Assembly: GCA_036518955.1 (NCBI GenBank)
Contig: DATDMG010000155.1
Location: 20,556-84,555, forward strand
DNA length: 64,000 nucleotides
Direction of reading: 5' to 3'
From: DATDMG01 sp036518955
Lineage (GTDB): Bacteria > Actinomycetota > Actinomycetes > Actinomycetales > Kineosporiaceae
The first letter of the stretch is position 1, and each line of letters opens with the position of its first letter. The notes beneath the pieces are model-generated. The model saw only the letters and a program-made list of their open reading frames with translations. It had not been told where the DNA came from and did not search any database. The position numbers and the translations under genes were made by a program. Shown here in pieces: positions 44,914-52,033 of this stretch.

Positions 44914-47012
44914 CCGGCCACCCCGGCGGTCGGAGCGACCTCGGCGGCCAGCCGCTGCGCCTGGACGGCGGTGATCGCGATGGTGGTGACGATGTCGTCC
45001 ACGGTAGCTCCCCGGGAGAGGTCGTTCACCGGCTTGCGCAGCCCTTGCAGCACCGGCCCGACCGCGCGGGCGCCGGCGCTGCGCTGAACCGCCTTGTACG
45101 TGTTGTTACCGGTGTTGAGGTCCGGGAAGATCAGCACGGTGGCCCGGCCGGCGACCGCGCTGCCGGGCAGCTTGGTCGCGGCGACCCCGATGTCCGTCGC
45201 GGCGTCGTACTGGATGGGCCCCTCCACCGCCAGGGTCGGTGCCGTCGTCCGCACGAGCTCCGTCGCCTGGCGCACCTTGTCGACGTCCGCGCCCCGGCCC
45301 GAGTCGCCGGTCGAGTACGACAGCAGCGCCACCCGAGGCTCGACGCCGAAGGCCTCGGCCGTCGCCGCGGCCGAGATGGCGATGTCGGCGAGTTGCTCGG
45401 CGGTCGGGTCGGGGTTCACCGCGCAGTCGCCGTAGACCAGCACCCGGTCGGCCAGGCACATGAAGAAGACGCTGGAGACGATGCCCGTCCCGGGCCGGGT
45501 GCCGATCAGCTCGAACGCCGGCCGGATCGTGTGCGCCGTGGTGTGTGCCGCCCCCGACACCATGCCGTCCGCCATCCCGAGCCGGACGAGCAGGGTCCCC
45601 GCGTAGGACACGTCGGTCACGAGGTCGTACGCGGCGTCGTACGTGACGCCCTTGTGGCTCCTGGCCCGTGCGTACTCCGCGGCCAGCCGTTGCCGCAGCG
45701 GTGCCGCTGCCGGGTCGACGACCTGCGTCCCGGTGAGGTCGACGCCGGCCTGCGCGGCCGCCGCGGAGACCGCCGGCGGGTCGCCGAGCAGGGTGATGTC
45801 GGCGATGCCGCGCCGGACGACGGTCGCGGCGGCCTGCAGCACCCGGGGCTCGGTGCCCTCCGGGAGGACGATCCGGCGCCGGTCCGCCCGGGCCCGCTCG
45901 ACGAGGTCGTGCTCGAACATCAGCGGGGTGACCGCCCGGCTGCGGGTGAGGTCCAGCCGGTCGAGCAGGGCGGTCGCGTCGAGGTGGGCCGCGGCCAGGG
46001 CGAGCGCGGCGTCGGTACGCCGCCAGGTACCGTCCGTCAGCCGCCCCCGCACGGACGCCGCGAGTGTCGCCGCCCGGAACGTACCGAGTTCGGTCACCGC
46101 CACCGGCAACCCGGTGCCCATCCCGGCCACCAGCCGGGAGACGATCGGTTCCGGAGCCACCCCACCGGTGAGCAGCACCCCCGACAGCCTCGGGAAGGTG
46201 TGCGACCGGTGCGCCGTCATCACCCCGACGAAGATGTCGGACCGGTCGCCGGGGACCAGTGCGAGGGTGCCGTTGGTCAGGGCACCGAGGACCCGTGGCA
46301 GGGTCATGGCCGCGACCACGAAGTCCAGGGCGTGCTCGTCCAGCCGGTTGGGGTCCCCCGATATCAGCCGGGCCTCGCACGCGCCGAGGACCTGCTCGAC
46401 GCTGGGTGCCTCGAGCGCCCGCTCCTGGGGGACGACGTCGATGATCTCGTCGGCGGACCTCCGGACCCGCTCCATCGCCGCGCGGACGGCGCCGAGGCGC
46501 TCTTCCGGCACCCGGTTCGCGACGAGGCCGAGGACCGGGGTGCCGTGCTCGGCGAGGATCGAGCGCGCCAGCGCGGCTGCGGTCGCCACGTCGTCGCCGG
46601 TCGCTCCGATCCGGCCGTCGACGACGACCAGGGCGGCGGCCGACAGGTTGACCGCCAACCGTGCGTTGATCACCGGTTCGTTGGCTGCACCCGCGCCCCG
46701 GTAATCGGTGCCGATGACCAGGACGGCGTCGCTCGACCGCTCGAGGCGGCCGAACCGCTCCAGCACCGTGGCGGTCGCGGCGTCCGGATCGGCGTGGAGC
46801 TCGTCGTACCCGACGCCCCAGCCGGCTCGCGGGTCGATGCCGTAGCGGCGCTCCAGGAGTTCGAGCAGCTCGTCGCGGGGTCCGTCCCGGGTCACCGGGC
46901 GGAAGGCCGTCACCCGGCCCACCCGCCGGCTCATCGCTTCGAAGAGGCCGAGTACCACGGCCGACATTCCGGAATGCGGCCCGGCCGCCGTCAGGTAGAG
47001 GGTCCTGGCCAC
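44910..47012 (-). CDS. pta: Phosphate acetyltransferase
   Basis: Exchanges CoA and phosphate on acetyl groups, 700 aa, the long form. The N-terminal P-loop-like domain (TAAGPHSGMSAVVLGLFEAM) and a middle DRTGG-type domain precede the C-terminal catalytic PTA domain (from about residue 370; VLPEGTEPRVLQAA, MADGMVSGAAHTTAHTIRPAF). The start is 10 bp from the stop of the MerR-type gene, and both are on the minus strand, so the regulator may read through into pta. Confidence 0.95.
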   Translation of the reverse strand: MARTLYLTAAGPHSGMSAVVLGLFEAMSRRVGRVTAFRPVTRDGPRDELLELLERRYGIDPRAGWGVGYDELHADPDAATATVLERFGRLERSSDAVLVIGTDYRGAGAANEPVINARLAVNLSAAALVVVDGRIGATGDDVATAAALARSILAEHGTPVLGLVANRVPEERLGAVRAAMERVRRSADEIIDVVPQERALEAPSVEQVLGACEARLISGDPNRLDEHALDFVVAAMTLPRVLGALTNGTLALVPGDRSDIFVGVMTAHRSHTFPRLSGVLLTGGVAPEPIVSRLVAGMGTGLPVAVTELGTFRAATLAASVRGRLTDGTWRRTDAALALAAAHLDATALLDRLDLTRSRAVTPLMFEHDLVERARADRRRIVLPEGTEPRVLQAAATVVRRGIADITLLGDPPAVSAAAAQAGVDLTGTQVVDPAAAPLRQRLAAEYARARSHKGVTYDAAYDLVTDVSYAGTLLVRLGMADGMVSGAAHTTAHTIRPAFELIGTRPGTGIVSSVFFMCLADRVLVYGDCAVNPDPTAEQLADIAISAAATAEAFGVEPRVALLSYSTGDSGRGADVDKVRQATELVRTTAPTLAVEGPIQYDAATDIGVAATKLPGSAVAGRATVLIFPDLNTGNNTYKAVQRSAGARAVGPVLQGLRKPVNDLSRGATVDDIVTTIAITAVQAQRLAAEVAPTAGVAG

Positions 47013-47022
47013 GGCGTCGAGG

Positions 47023-47475
47023 CTAGTCGAGGGGACCCGGGACCTTGGCCCTCGGGTCTTCAGCGGAATTCGGCCGGCGGGGGGCGAGATCGGCGAGCGT
47101 GGCCCGGCAGCGGCGCTCGACGTCGGCCAGTTCGGCCAGGGTCAGCTCGATGTCGTGGCGACGCTGCTCCAGCTCGGCCCGCCGCTGGGCGATCTGCTCG
47201 AGCAGGTAGCGGAGCTGGCCGACCTCGCCGGGCTCTTGGTCGTACATGTCGACGATCTTGCGGATCTCGGCGAGCTCGAACCCGAGCCGCTTGCCCCGCA
47301 GCACGAGGGCCAGCCGCACCCGGTCCCGGGGGTGGTACAGGCGTTGCGTTCCGCGCCGCTCGGGATGGACGAGCCCCTGGTCCTCGTAGAAGCGCACGGT
47401 GCGGTGGGTCACCCGGAATCGTTCGGCCACCTCGGCGATGGTCCACGGCCGCGATCCCTCGCCGTCCTCGCCCAC
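47023..47475 (-). CDS. MerR family regulator, LiuR type
   Basis: 150-aa transcription factor. The helix-turn-helix is TIAEVAERFRVTHRTVRFYEDQGLVHPER. The region after it (RGKRLGFELAEIRKIVDMYD, then a long coiled helix rich in RR, LEQRRHDIELTLAEL and a late ERRCRA) matches the LiuR group, which controls branched-chain amino acid and acyl-CoA catabolism (family knowledge). GTG 47475 follows AGGGAG. In-frame codons back to 47736 have no domain. The likely target operon starts at 52034, separated from it by the low-GC island. Confidence 0.88.
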   Translation of the reverse strand: MGEDGEGSRPWTIAEVAERFRVTHRTVRFYEDQGLVHPERRGTQRLYHPRDRVRLALVLRGKRLGFELAEIRKIVDMYDQEPGEVGQLRYLLEQIAQRRAELEQRRHDIELTLAELADVERRCRATLADLAPRRPNSAEDPRAKVPGPLD

Positions 47476-47874
47476 CTGCGCTCCCTGCTGCTGCCTGGCT
47501 CCCCGGTCTTCCCGTGGCGTCAAGGCTAACCGCACGCGCACAGACCCGGGTTGCGCACACGTATCCGCGACCCGCCTGCGCACGGTGCGCGGGCGAACGA
47601 CATCGCCAGCCGCGCGGGAGCGACGTCGCTCCACGGTTGCCGGGTCGGGCCGATTGGAGGAGGGGACGATGCGTCCCGCTCTGGCCGACGGTGCACTCCC
47701 TGCGGCACACCCTGCGCGAGGAGACGCAGGGGTCATGTGGGCTTACCAGCTTGCCGCGATGGGTGGGTTCTGCGCCGTATGCAGGGCGAGGTGGCCGTGT
47801 TGTTGGACGGGGAAGTTCCCACGGTGCGTCTCAGTTGCTGCCGGATTGCATCTCGCGGTAGATGTCCAGCAGGG
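47476..47874. other. Region between the MerR gene and the island
   Basis: About 400 bp without a recognised gene. It should hold the MerR promoter. A perfect 7-bp inverted repeat (CCCTGCG 47710-47716 with CGCAGGG 47725-47731) is seen. A plus-strand frame from ATG 47669, preceded by GGAGGAGGGG, looks like a good start but runs into the transposase remnant without any domain. It may be the beheaded start of a gene once following the regulator. Confidence 0.4.
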
Positions 47875-48300
47875 TCATTGCGAAGTCGCGAAGGGCCTGG
47901 TCAGAAGCGGGATCACTTGGTCGGTGTGCCGGCCGTAGTGGCGTAGGGCGCGGGCGATGTTGTCGTGCCCGACGAGGCGCAGGACGCTGATCACGAGGTT
48001 GCGCAGGATGGCCAGGACGTGCGGGCCGTTGCCGGTGCGGGCCTGGTGGAGGTCTTCACCCAGAGTGAACGTCGCGCACCCAATCGATCGGTCATCACAC
48101 TGCTCCTTCACTGTTGGGGACGGGCTAGAACAGGCCGTCCTTGAGCCGTTTCAGCGGGCCGGGCTGGTTGCCCTTCGCGCAGACCAGTAGGTGTGCTCCG
48201 CGGCCGAGCAGGTAGGTGATGCGGGCGGTCTGGCAGTGCAGTGCGTCCGCGGTGATCAGGACGTCCTTGAGGTCTTTGATCTGGTCCAGAACCGTTTTCG
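47875..48300 (-). pseudogene. ISAs1-family transposase remnant
   Basis: Two minus-strand pieces in the right order. An internal piece (48300-48125; VLDQIKDLKDVLITADALHCQTAR...YLLGRGAHLLVCAKGNQPGPLKRLK) has the Asp-containing TADALH and KGNQP motifs of ISAs1 (H-repeat) transposases. A C-terminal piece (48111-47875; TFTLGEDLHQARTGNGPHVLAILRNLVISVLRLVGHDNIARALRHYGR) is the family's usual end. The section between them, normally well over 60 residues, is missing, and a stop interrupts the join. Terminal inverted repeats could not be identified. It abuts the beheaded ABC transporter gene. Confidence 0.8.
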
Positions 48301-48314
48301 GCCGGTACATGTTG

Positions 48315-48809
48315 TCCGTGGCCGACAACGTAAACATCGCGAACTGGAGCGTTCCCATTGCCTCAGATGAGATGGACGAGTTCCTGGCGGCGGCGGGCCT
48401 GGAGGAAGCAGTCCAGTCGCTGCCGGCCGGGAGTGACACCATCTTGGGCGGCATTTTTGGGGACGGCGTAGACCTTTCTGTGGGCCAATGGCAACGGCTA
48501 GCTCTAGCTAGATTTATGCATAGTCAGCGTGATGCAGACCTCCTATTACTCGATGAACCGAGCGCGGCATTGGATGCCGAAGGGGAACGAGAGCTGTTTA
48601 GACACATCCGCAGAATCGCCAACGCACGGCCGACTATCATAGTGACGCACCGCGACTCCAGTCTATCTCTCTGTGACCGAGTGATCTTCTTGCGCGAAGG
48701 GTGTTTCGCTCGCTCAGGCACTCACTCGGCCTTGATCGAGTCAGATGCACACTATGGGCTCCTGTACTCTGGCGAAGTGTTGGTGGGAGGACGGGGGGGC
48801 GATGGTTGA
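48315..48809 (+). pseudogene. ABC exporter ATP-binding domain, C-terminal half only
   Basis: The surviving piece begins at SVADNVNIANW, the segment just after the Q-loop of exporter ATPases. It contains the helical domain, a signature LSVGQWQRLALAR (Gly of LSGGQ changed to Val), Walker B LLLLDEPSAALD, the H-loop IIVTHR, and the tail GTHSALIESDAHYGLLYS. The membrane domain and Walker A are gone; the cut point coincides with the end of the transposase remnant. TTA leucine codons and lower GC mark it as foreign. Its stop overlaps the next gene by 8 bp. It cannot be a functional exporter as it stands. Confidence 0.82.
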
Positions 48810-49314
48810 TGTCCGGGGGTGGGTAGACCCTAAGGTAGTCGAGGAATTACTTCAGCGCCGGAGCAATGACCAAGCGGCGAGGTCAGCTGGCGACGAAGGA
48901 TGGCGTGATCGTGTCGACGCTGACAACTCCCAGTGGTTGGGCCAGCAAGTACGCGAGCACGGGTGGCCAGAGCGCGATAGTTCGGGCGATAGTGTAGTGG
49001 CGGCGGTGTGGTTGATCGCGCAGCATTCGACCGAGGACTGGGTCCGAATCCTGTGCCTTCATATGCTTCGTCGTGCCTGTAGGCGATCTCAGGCTCCGCT
49101 ACGGCACCTAGCTCTGCTGGTCGATCGAGATCGCGTTCAAAGGGGATTACCTCAGATCTACGGCACGCAATTACTACTGGTTGGGGATCAATTTGTCCTG
49201 TATCCCATCAGATCTCCGCAGAGAGTGCATGCCCTTCGAGAGAAGATGGGTCTCGAGCCACTTTCCGCATATATTGCTGGATTTGGTGTCCGCCCCGCAG
49301 ATCTAATGTCGTGA
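48802..49314 (+). CDS. DUF6624-like protein
   Basis: 170-aa soluble protein, not assigned a function. The pattern VDADNSQWLGQQVREHGWP, VVAAVWLIAQHS, ALLVDRDRVQRGLPQIYGTQL and REKMGLEPLSAY matches the DUF6624 family. The invariant QH and YGTQ suggest an enzymatic site, but no reaction is known to me. ATG 48802 overlaps the ABC fragment. TTA codons (for example at VEELLQ) and lower GC agree with its neighbours in the island. It ends at the presumed 5' border of a group II intron. Confidence 0.7.
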   Translation: MVDVRGWVDPKVVEELLQRRSNDQAARSAGDEGWRDRVDADNSQWLGQQVREHGWPERDSSGDSVVAAVWLIAQHSTEDWVRILCLHMLRRACRRSQAPLRHLALLVDRDRVQRGLPQIYGTQLLLVGDQFVLYPIRSPQRVHALREKMGLEPLSAYIAGFGVRPADLMS

Positions 49315-50270
49315 CATGGTACAGCCGTCCCAAGCCAGCAGGTGTGAGTCCTGTCCGGGTGGGGCACCGAGGCGGCCGGTAGTAGGCCCCGGTTCGTCGT
49401 CGAGAGGTGGCGGGCCGAGCGGGGTTGAGGGAGCAAGATCGCGGACCGTAGCGTCACTCAGCACGAGTTCTGCAGAGCCTCGTCAGACTGACGACGGAGA
49501 AGCTGAGCCGCTCATGTGACGGTGGAAACCATGTCTTCTGGGCCCTGTTCCCGGATCAGCCTGGTGGGTTCTCCCGAGGTACGGGGAGCGGTAGGTGATC
49601 ACAGTTGGGCTGGAACAGGAGAAGGCCTGTCCGGGCCGCTGACGTCGGGCAGGGACCCGAGGTAGAGGCCGACGGCGAAGTCCGAGGGAGGCCAGTGGGA
49701 GCCCGGTAGGGTCGTAGTACCGCTAAGCGCCAGGAGGAACCTGGCGGGAGGGAAGATCGCGGGTTTGATCATGCGCGCGGAGGGCGTGGGAGCGGGTCCG
49801 GGCCAGCCGGGGTGCCGCCGGCGTGGATCGTGCGGCGTTGGTGGAGGTGGAGGCGTATGGGGTGGCCCGGATGCTGGGCGAGCTGCAGCACGATCTCCGC
49901 GAGGACACGTATCGTCCCGCGGCCGCCCGGCGTGTGGATATCCCGAACCAGATGGTGGCAAGCGTCCGTTGGGGATCTCGGCGGTGTATGATCGGACGGG
50001 CCAAGCTGCCGTAAAGTTGTTGTTGGAACCGATTTTGGAGGCCGGCTTCCCGCCGGTCTCGTAGGCGTTCCGGCCCAGGCGTTCGGCGACCCATGGTTTG
50101 AGGAGCACGGCCTGTATCGCCTCAGTGGAACCGTCCGTTACCGAAGTCAGTGTAACCATGTCCCGGAGATCACCGGTATGTCAGATGCGGGAAAACCCGC
50201 ATATACGGATTGAAAGGGGATGGGGAACCCGGACCGCCACGCGGCACCGGCGCCCCTGACTCCAAATGTC
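49311..50270 (+). mobile_element. Group II intron, decayed (copy B)
   Basis: A structured non-coding 5' part (about 49311-49790) has elements recalled from bacterial group II introns, such as AGCAGGTGTGAGTCCTG, GCTGAGCCGCTCATG and GAGGCCAGTGGGAGCCCGG. It is followed by the start of a reverse transcriptase frame (49802-50100) and then by the intron 3' end (about 50155-50262). Most of the reverse transcriptase is deleted. The domain V stem is recognisable (GATGCGGG-AAAA-CCCGCAT), but the AGC triad is changed (ATGTCAG), so splicing is unlikely. Borders are approximate: GTGACATGG at 49311 is the best 5' end. Confidence 0.72.
49802..50100 (+). pseudogene. Group II intron reverse transcriptase, N-terminal fragment
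   Basis: Translation gives GAAGVDRAALVEVEAYGVARM and LGELQHDLREDTYRPAAARRVDIP. After a one-base loss near 49945-49949 it continues in another frame as DGGKRPLGISAVYDRTGQAAVKLLLEPILEAGFPPVS. A TAG (50062-50064) then replaces the Tyr of the expected YGFRP, and AFRPRRSATHGL continues beyond it. These are the RT0 and RT1 blocks of intron-encoded reverse transcriptases. The YADD block, thumb and endonuclease are missing. It is not functional. Confidence 0.85.
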
Positions 50271-50314
50271 AAGCGGGCGGAAGCCGCGTTCCTTTTGATG
50301 GGCGGGTGTGATCC

Positions 50315-51394
50315 TTGGACTTAAACTTGGACCTAGGCGTTGTGGTTCCCGTAGAGTCGTTGCCACTGATCTCCGGTCGTTTGAAGGGCGCAGATATCGC
50401 ACATGAACGACTTGCGCTGGGGGAGGGCGGAGCGGACGGTCTCTGGATCATCGGTTTGGTTCCAGGAGAGTCGAGGGCGCAGCAGGTATCTGACATTGTC
50501 TGCGATTCTCTCGCAGCCTACCATGCGCAGGTGCTCGCCGCGCAGGAAGAGATAGCCACGTCGACTGACGTCATAGAAGGGCTATTCTCGAGAGGTTGGA
50601 TTGCAGAGCGTCAGCCAGGGATCGTCTTCACTCGTGGCCCGTTTGCAGCCGTGATGCATGGAATTAGCCGGTGTCTGTTGACTCTCGGCCGCCAGTTATC
50701 TGCAGAGCAGTTGCACGTTTCCAGCCTAACGACTCGATCCAGAGTCGGTGACAGGGGTGTGGCCACGCACGGGTTTCTGTTTGTGAAGGCTGCTGACGAT
50801 GCCCCAAGCGCCGCCGAAGCGCATGACGTAGACCCAGAAGTGCTATCTCCCGCAGTTTGCTACGCGATGCTAGAAATGCTTTCGGGAACACGCGTTGTGG
50901 GCTCCATCGCACTGACCGCGCAAGCCGCATGCTTCCGCAACGAGCGTCACGGGATTGGAGGAGTTGGCCGACTGCGTGAGTTTACCTTGTGGGAATGTGC
51001 GGTCGCAGGTGATGCCGACGCCGTTCAAGAGTTTCAATCCCGGGCCGGCGGAATGATTTCAGATTTGCTGATGCGGCTCCATCTGCCATCGCGTATCGCT
51101 CCGGCTGTCGATCTTTTCCTTGGCGTGATCGATGCTGCACCGGACCGGTTGCCGTCGAAACGGGAGCACCTGGTTCCATTTGGGCAGGAGGTGCAACTGG
51201 CTATAGCATCGATTAATCACCACGGAACGCATTTTGGAGAGCGCTTCTCCATTAGGGATGGTGTGGACGGCCCTGCGCGTTCCGCCTGTCTGGGTGTGGG
51301 GGTTGAGCGGCTCACCCTGGCGTTGTTTCAACACCACGGCTTAGAGCTTGAGAAGTGGCCTGCCGATGCGCGGCTAGACCGATTGCCCTCGTGA
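50315..51394 (+). CDS. Class II synthetase-like protein: amino acid:carrier-protein ligase / archaeal-type SerRS catalytic fold
   Basis: 359-aa protein from TTG 50315; later in-frame starts (TTG 50327, GTG 50342) are possible. Class II signatures are motif 2 ACFRNER...RLREFTLWE (about residues 206-227) and motif 3 ACLGVGVERLTLALF (324-338). Cys182 (VCYAML), Glu227 (LWE) and Cys325 (SACLG) align with the Cys-Glu-Cys zinc ligands of amino acid:carrier-protein ligases and methanogenic-type SerRS. The Cys-to-Glu spacing of 45 is the one I recall for the Bradyrhizobium ligase. No N-terminal tRNA-binding domain is present. TTA codons and low GC mark transfer. Reaction and carrier are unproven; no carrier-protein gene is seen. 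Confidence 0.75.
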   Translation: MDLNLDLGVVVPVESLPLISGRLKGADIAHERLALGEGGADGLWIIGLVPGESRAQQVSDIVCDSLAAYHAQVLAAQEEIATSTDVIEGLFSRGWIAERQPGIVFTRGPFAAVMHGISRCLLTLGRQLSAEQLHVSSLTTRSRVGDRGVATHGFLFVKAADDAPSAAEAHDVDPEVLSPAVCYAMLEMLSGTRVVGSIALTAQAACFRNERHGIGGVGRLREFTLWECAVAGDADAVQEFQSRAGGMISDLLMRLHLPSRIAPAVDLFLGVIDAAPDRLPSKREHLVPFGQEVQLAIASINHHGTHFGERFSIRDGVDGPARSACLGVGVERLTLALFQHHGLELEKWPADARLDRLPS

Positions 51395-51992
51395 TGGAGC
51401 ACGTGGAGGCTCAATGCGCGGACTTTAGGCGTTGGCGCGTAATGGCCGAGAAGGCAGTGTATGTCCCTTTGGGGCGATGTCAGGGTCATGGGTTCTGGGT
51501 CCGTGCGTGGTTATGGCCCGGATGTCGCTGCGGGTGGGCGCCAGGTTCCACCGGAACGGGAGATTTGTGGATCATCGAAGTTGACCGGGGTCGGTGCTCA
51601 CACGACCGATCTCGCGCCCTGGATGGTGGCGGCAAGCTGCCTGGTCAGGAGGCCTGGGACTGGGCGGGCGGCAGGGCCTGATCATGGCTATGAGCTGGGA
51701 ATCCCGGCCAACTTCGAAGACCCAGATTTGTCTCCGTCTCGTCCCGGGTCTCGCGCGGGCGCGCCTCTGCGTACGGTGGCGCAGGCGGGCGACAAGAGAC
51801 GTCGACGTGGACAACCGGGACGGCAGCCGAAGATCAAGCGCAGCGCACCTCGGTGCCGCGCAAACCCAAGATCATGAGCGACGATCCCCGGAGCGGAGCG
51901 TCACCAGCGGCGACGTTCATGTGCGCCTACAACCCGACAGGCAAGGACGTCGGGTGTGCGGCGGAGAGCGCCCGCCCCCTTGCCTCCGGCCG
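51395..51992. other. Right flank of the island, no recognised gene
   Basis: About 600 bp of mixed composition. Open frames exist on both strands (for example 51461-51877 plus, 51572-51814 minus), but none shows a domain, a credible start or consistent codon use. A decayed mobile-element end is possible. The GC content rises again toward the palindrome at 51993, so the island border probably lies around 51.7-51.95 kb. Confidence 0.4.
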
Positions 51993-52030
51993 ACCCCTCC
52001 TTTACCTTTACGTAAAGGTAAAGGAGGGGT
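51993..52030. promoter_or_regulatory. Perfect 38-bp palindrome overlapping the ribosome-binding site of the acyl-CoA dehydrogenase gene
   Basis: ACCCCTCCTTTACCTTTAC is followed at once by its exact reverse complement GTAAAGGTAAAGGAGGGGT. The core TTTACGTAAA resembles operator sites reported for LiuR-type MerR regulators, and such a regulator is encoded at 47023-47475. The right arm contains AAGGAGG, the ribosome-binding site for the GTG at 52031/52034. As RNA the palindrome would bury that site; as DNA it would be an excellent dimer operator. Symmetry is directly visible; the regulator assignment is inference. Confidence 0.8.
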
Positions 52031-52033
52031 GTG

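Noticed and set aside
47669..47938. Plus-strand gene starting at ATG 47669
   Set aside because: It has a strong ribosome-binding-like site, but the frame runs through the transposase remnant and shows no domain; kept only as a note on the spacer.
49599..50159. 186-codon minus-strand frame across the intron
   Set aside because: It is the complement of the reverse transcriptase fragment and intron structure, with no independent support.
51395..51877. Carrier-protein gene next to the synthetase-like gene
   Set aside because: Frames here were read for a DSL-type phosphopantetheine motif and a helical carrier pattern; none was found.
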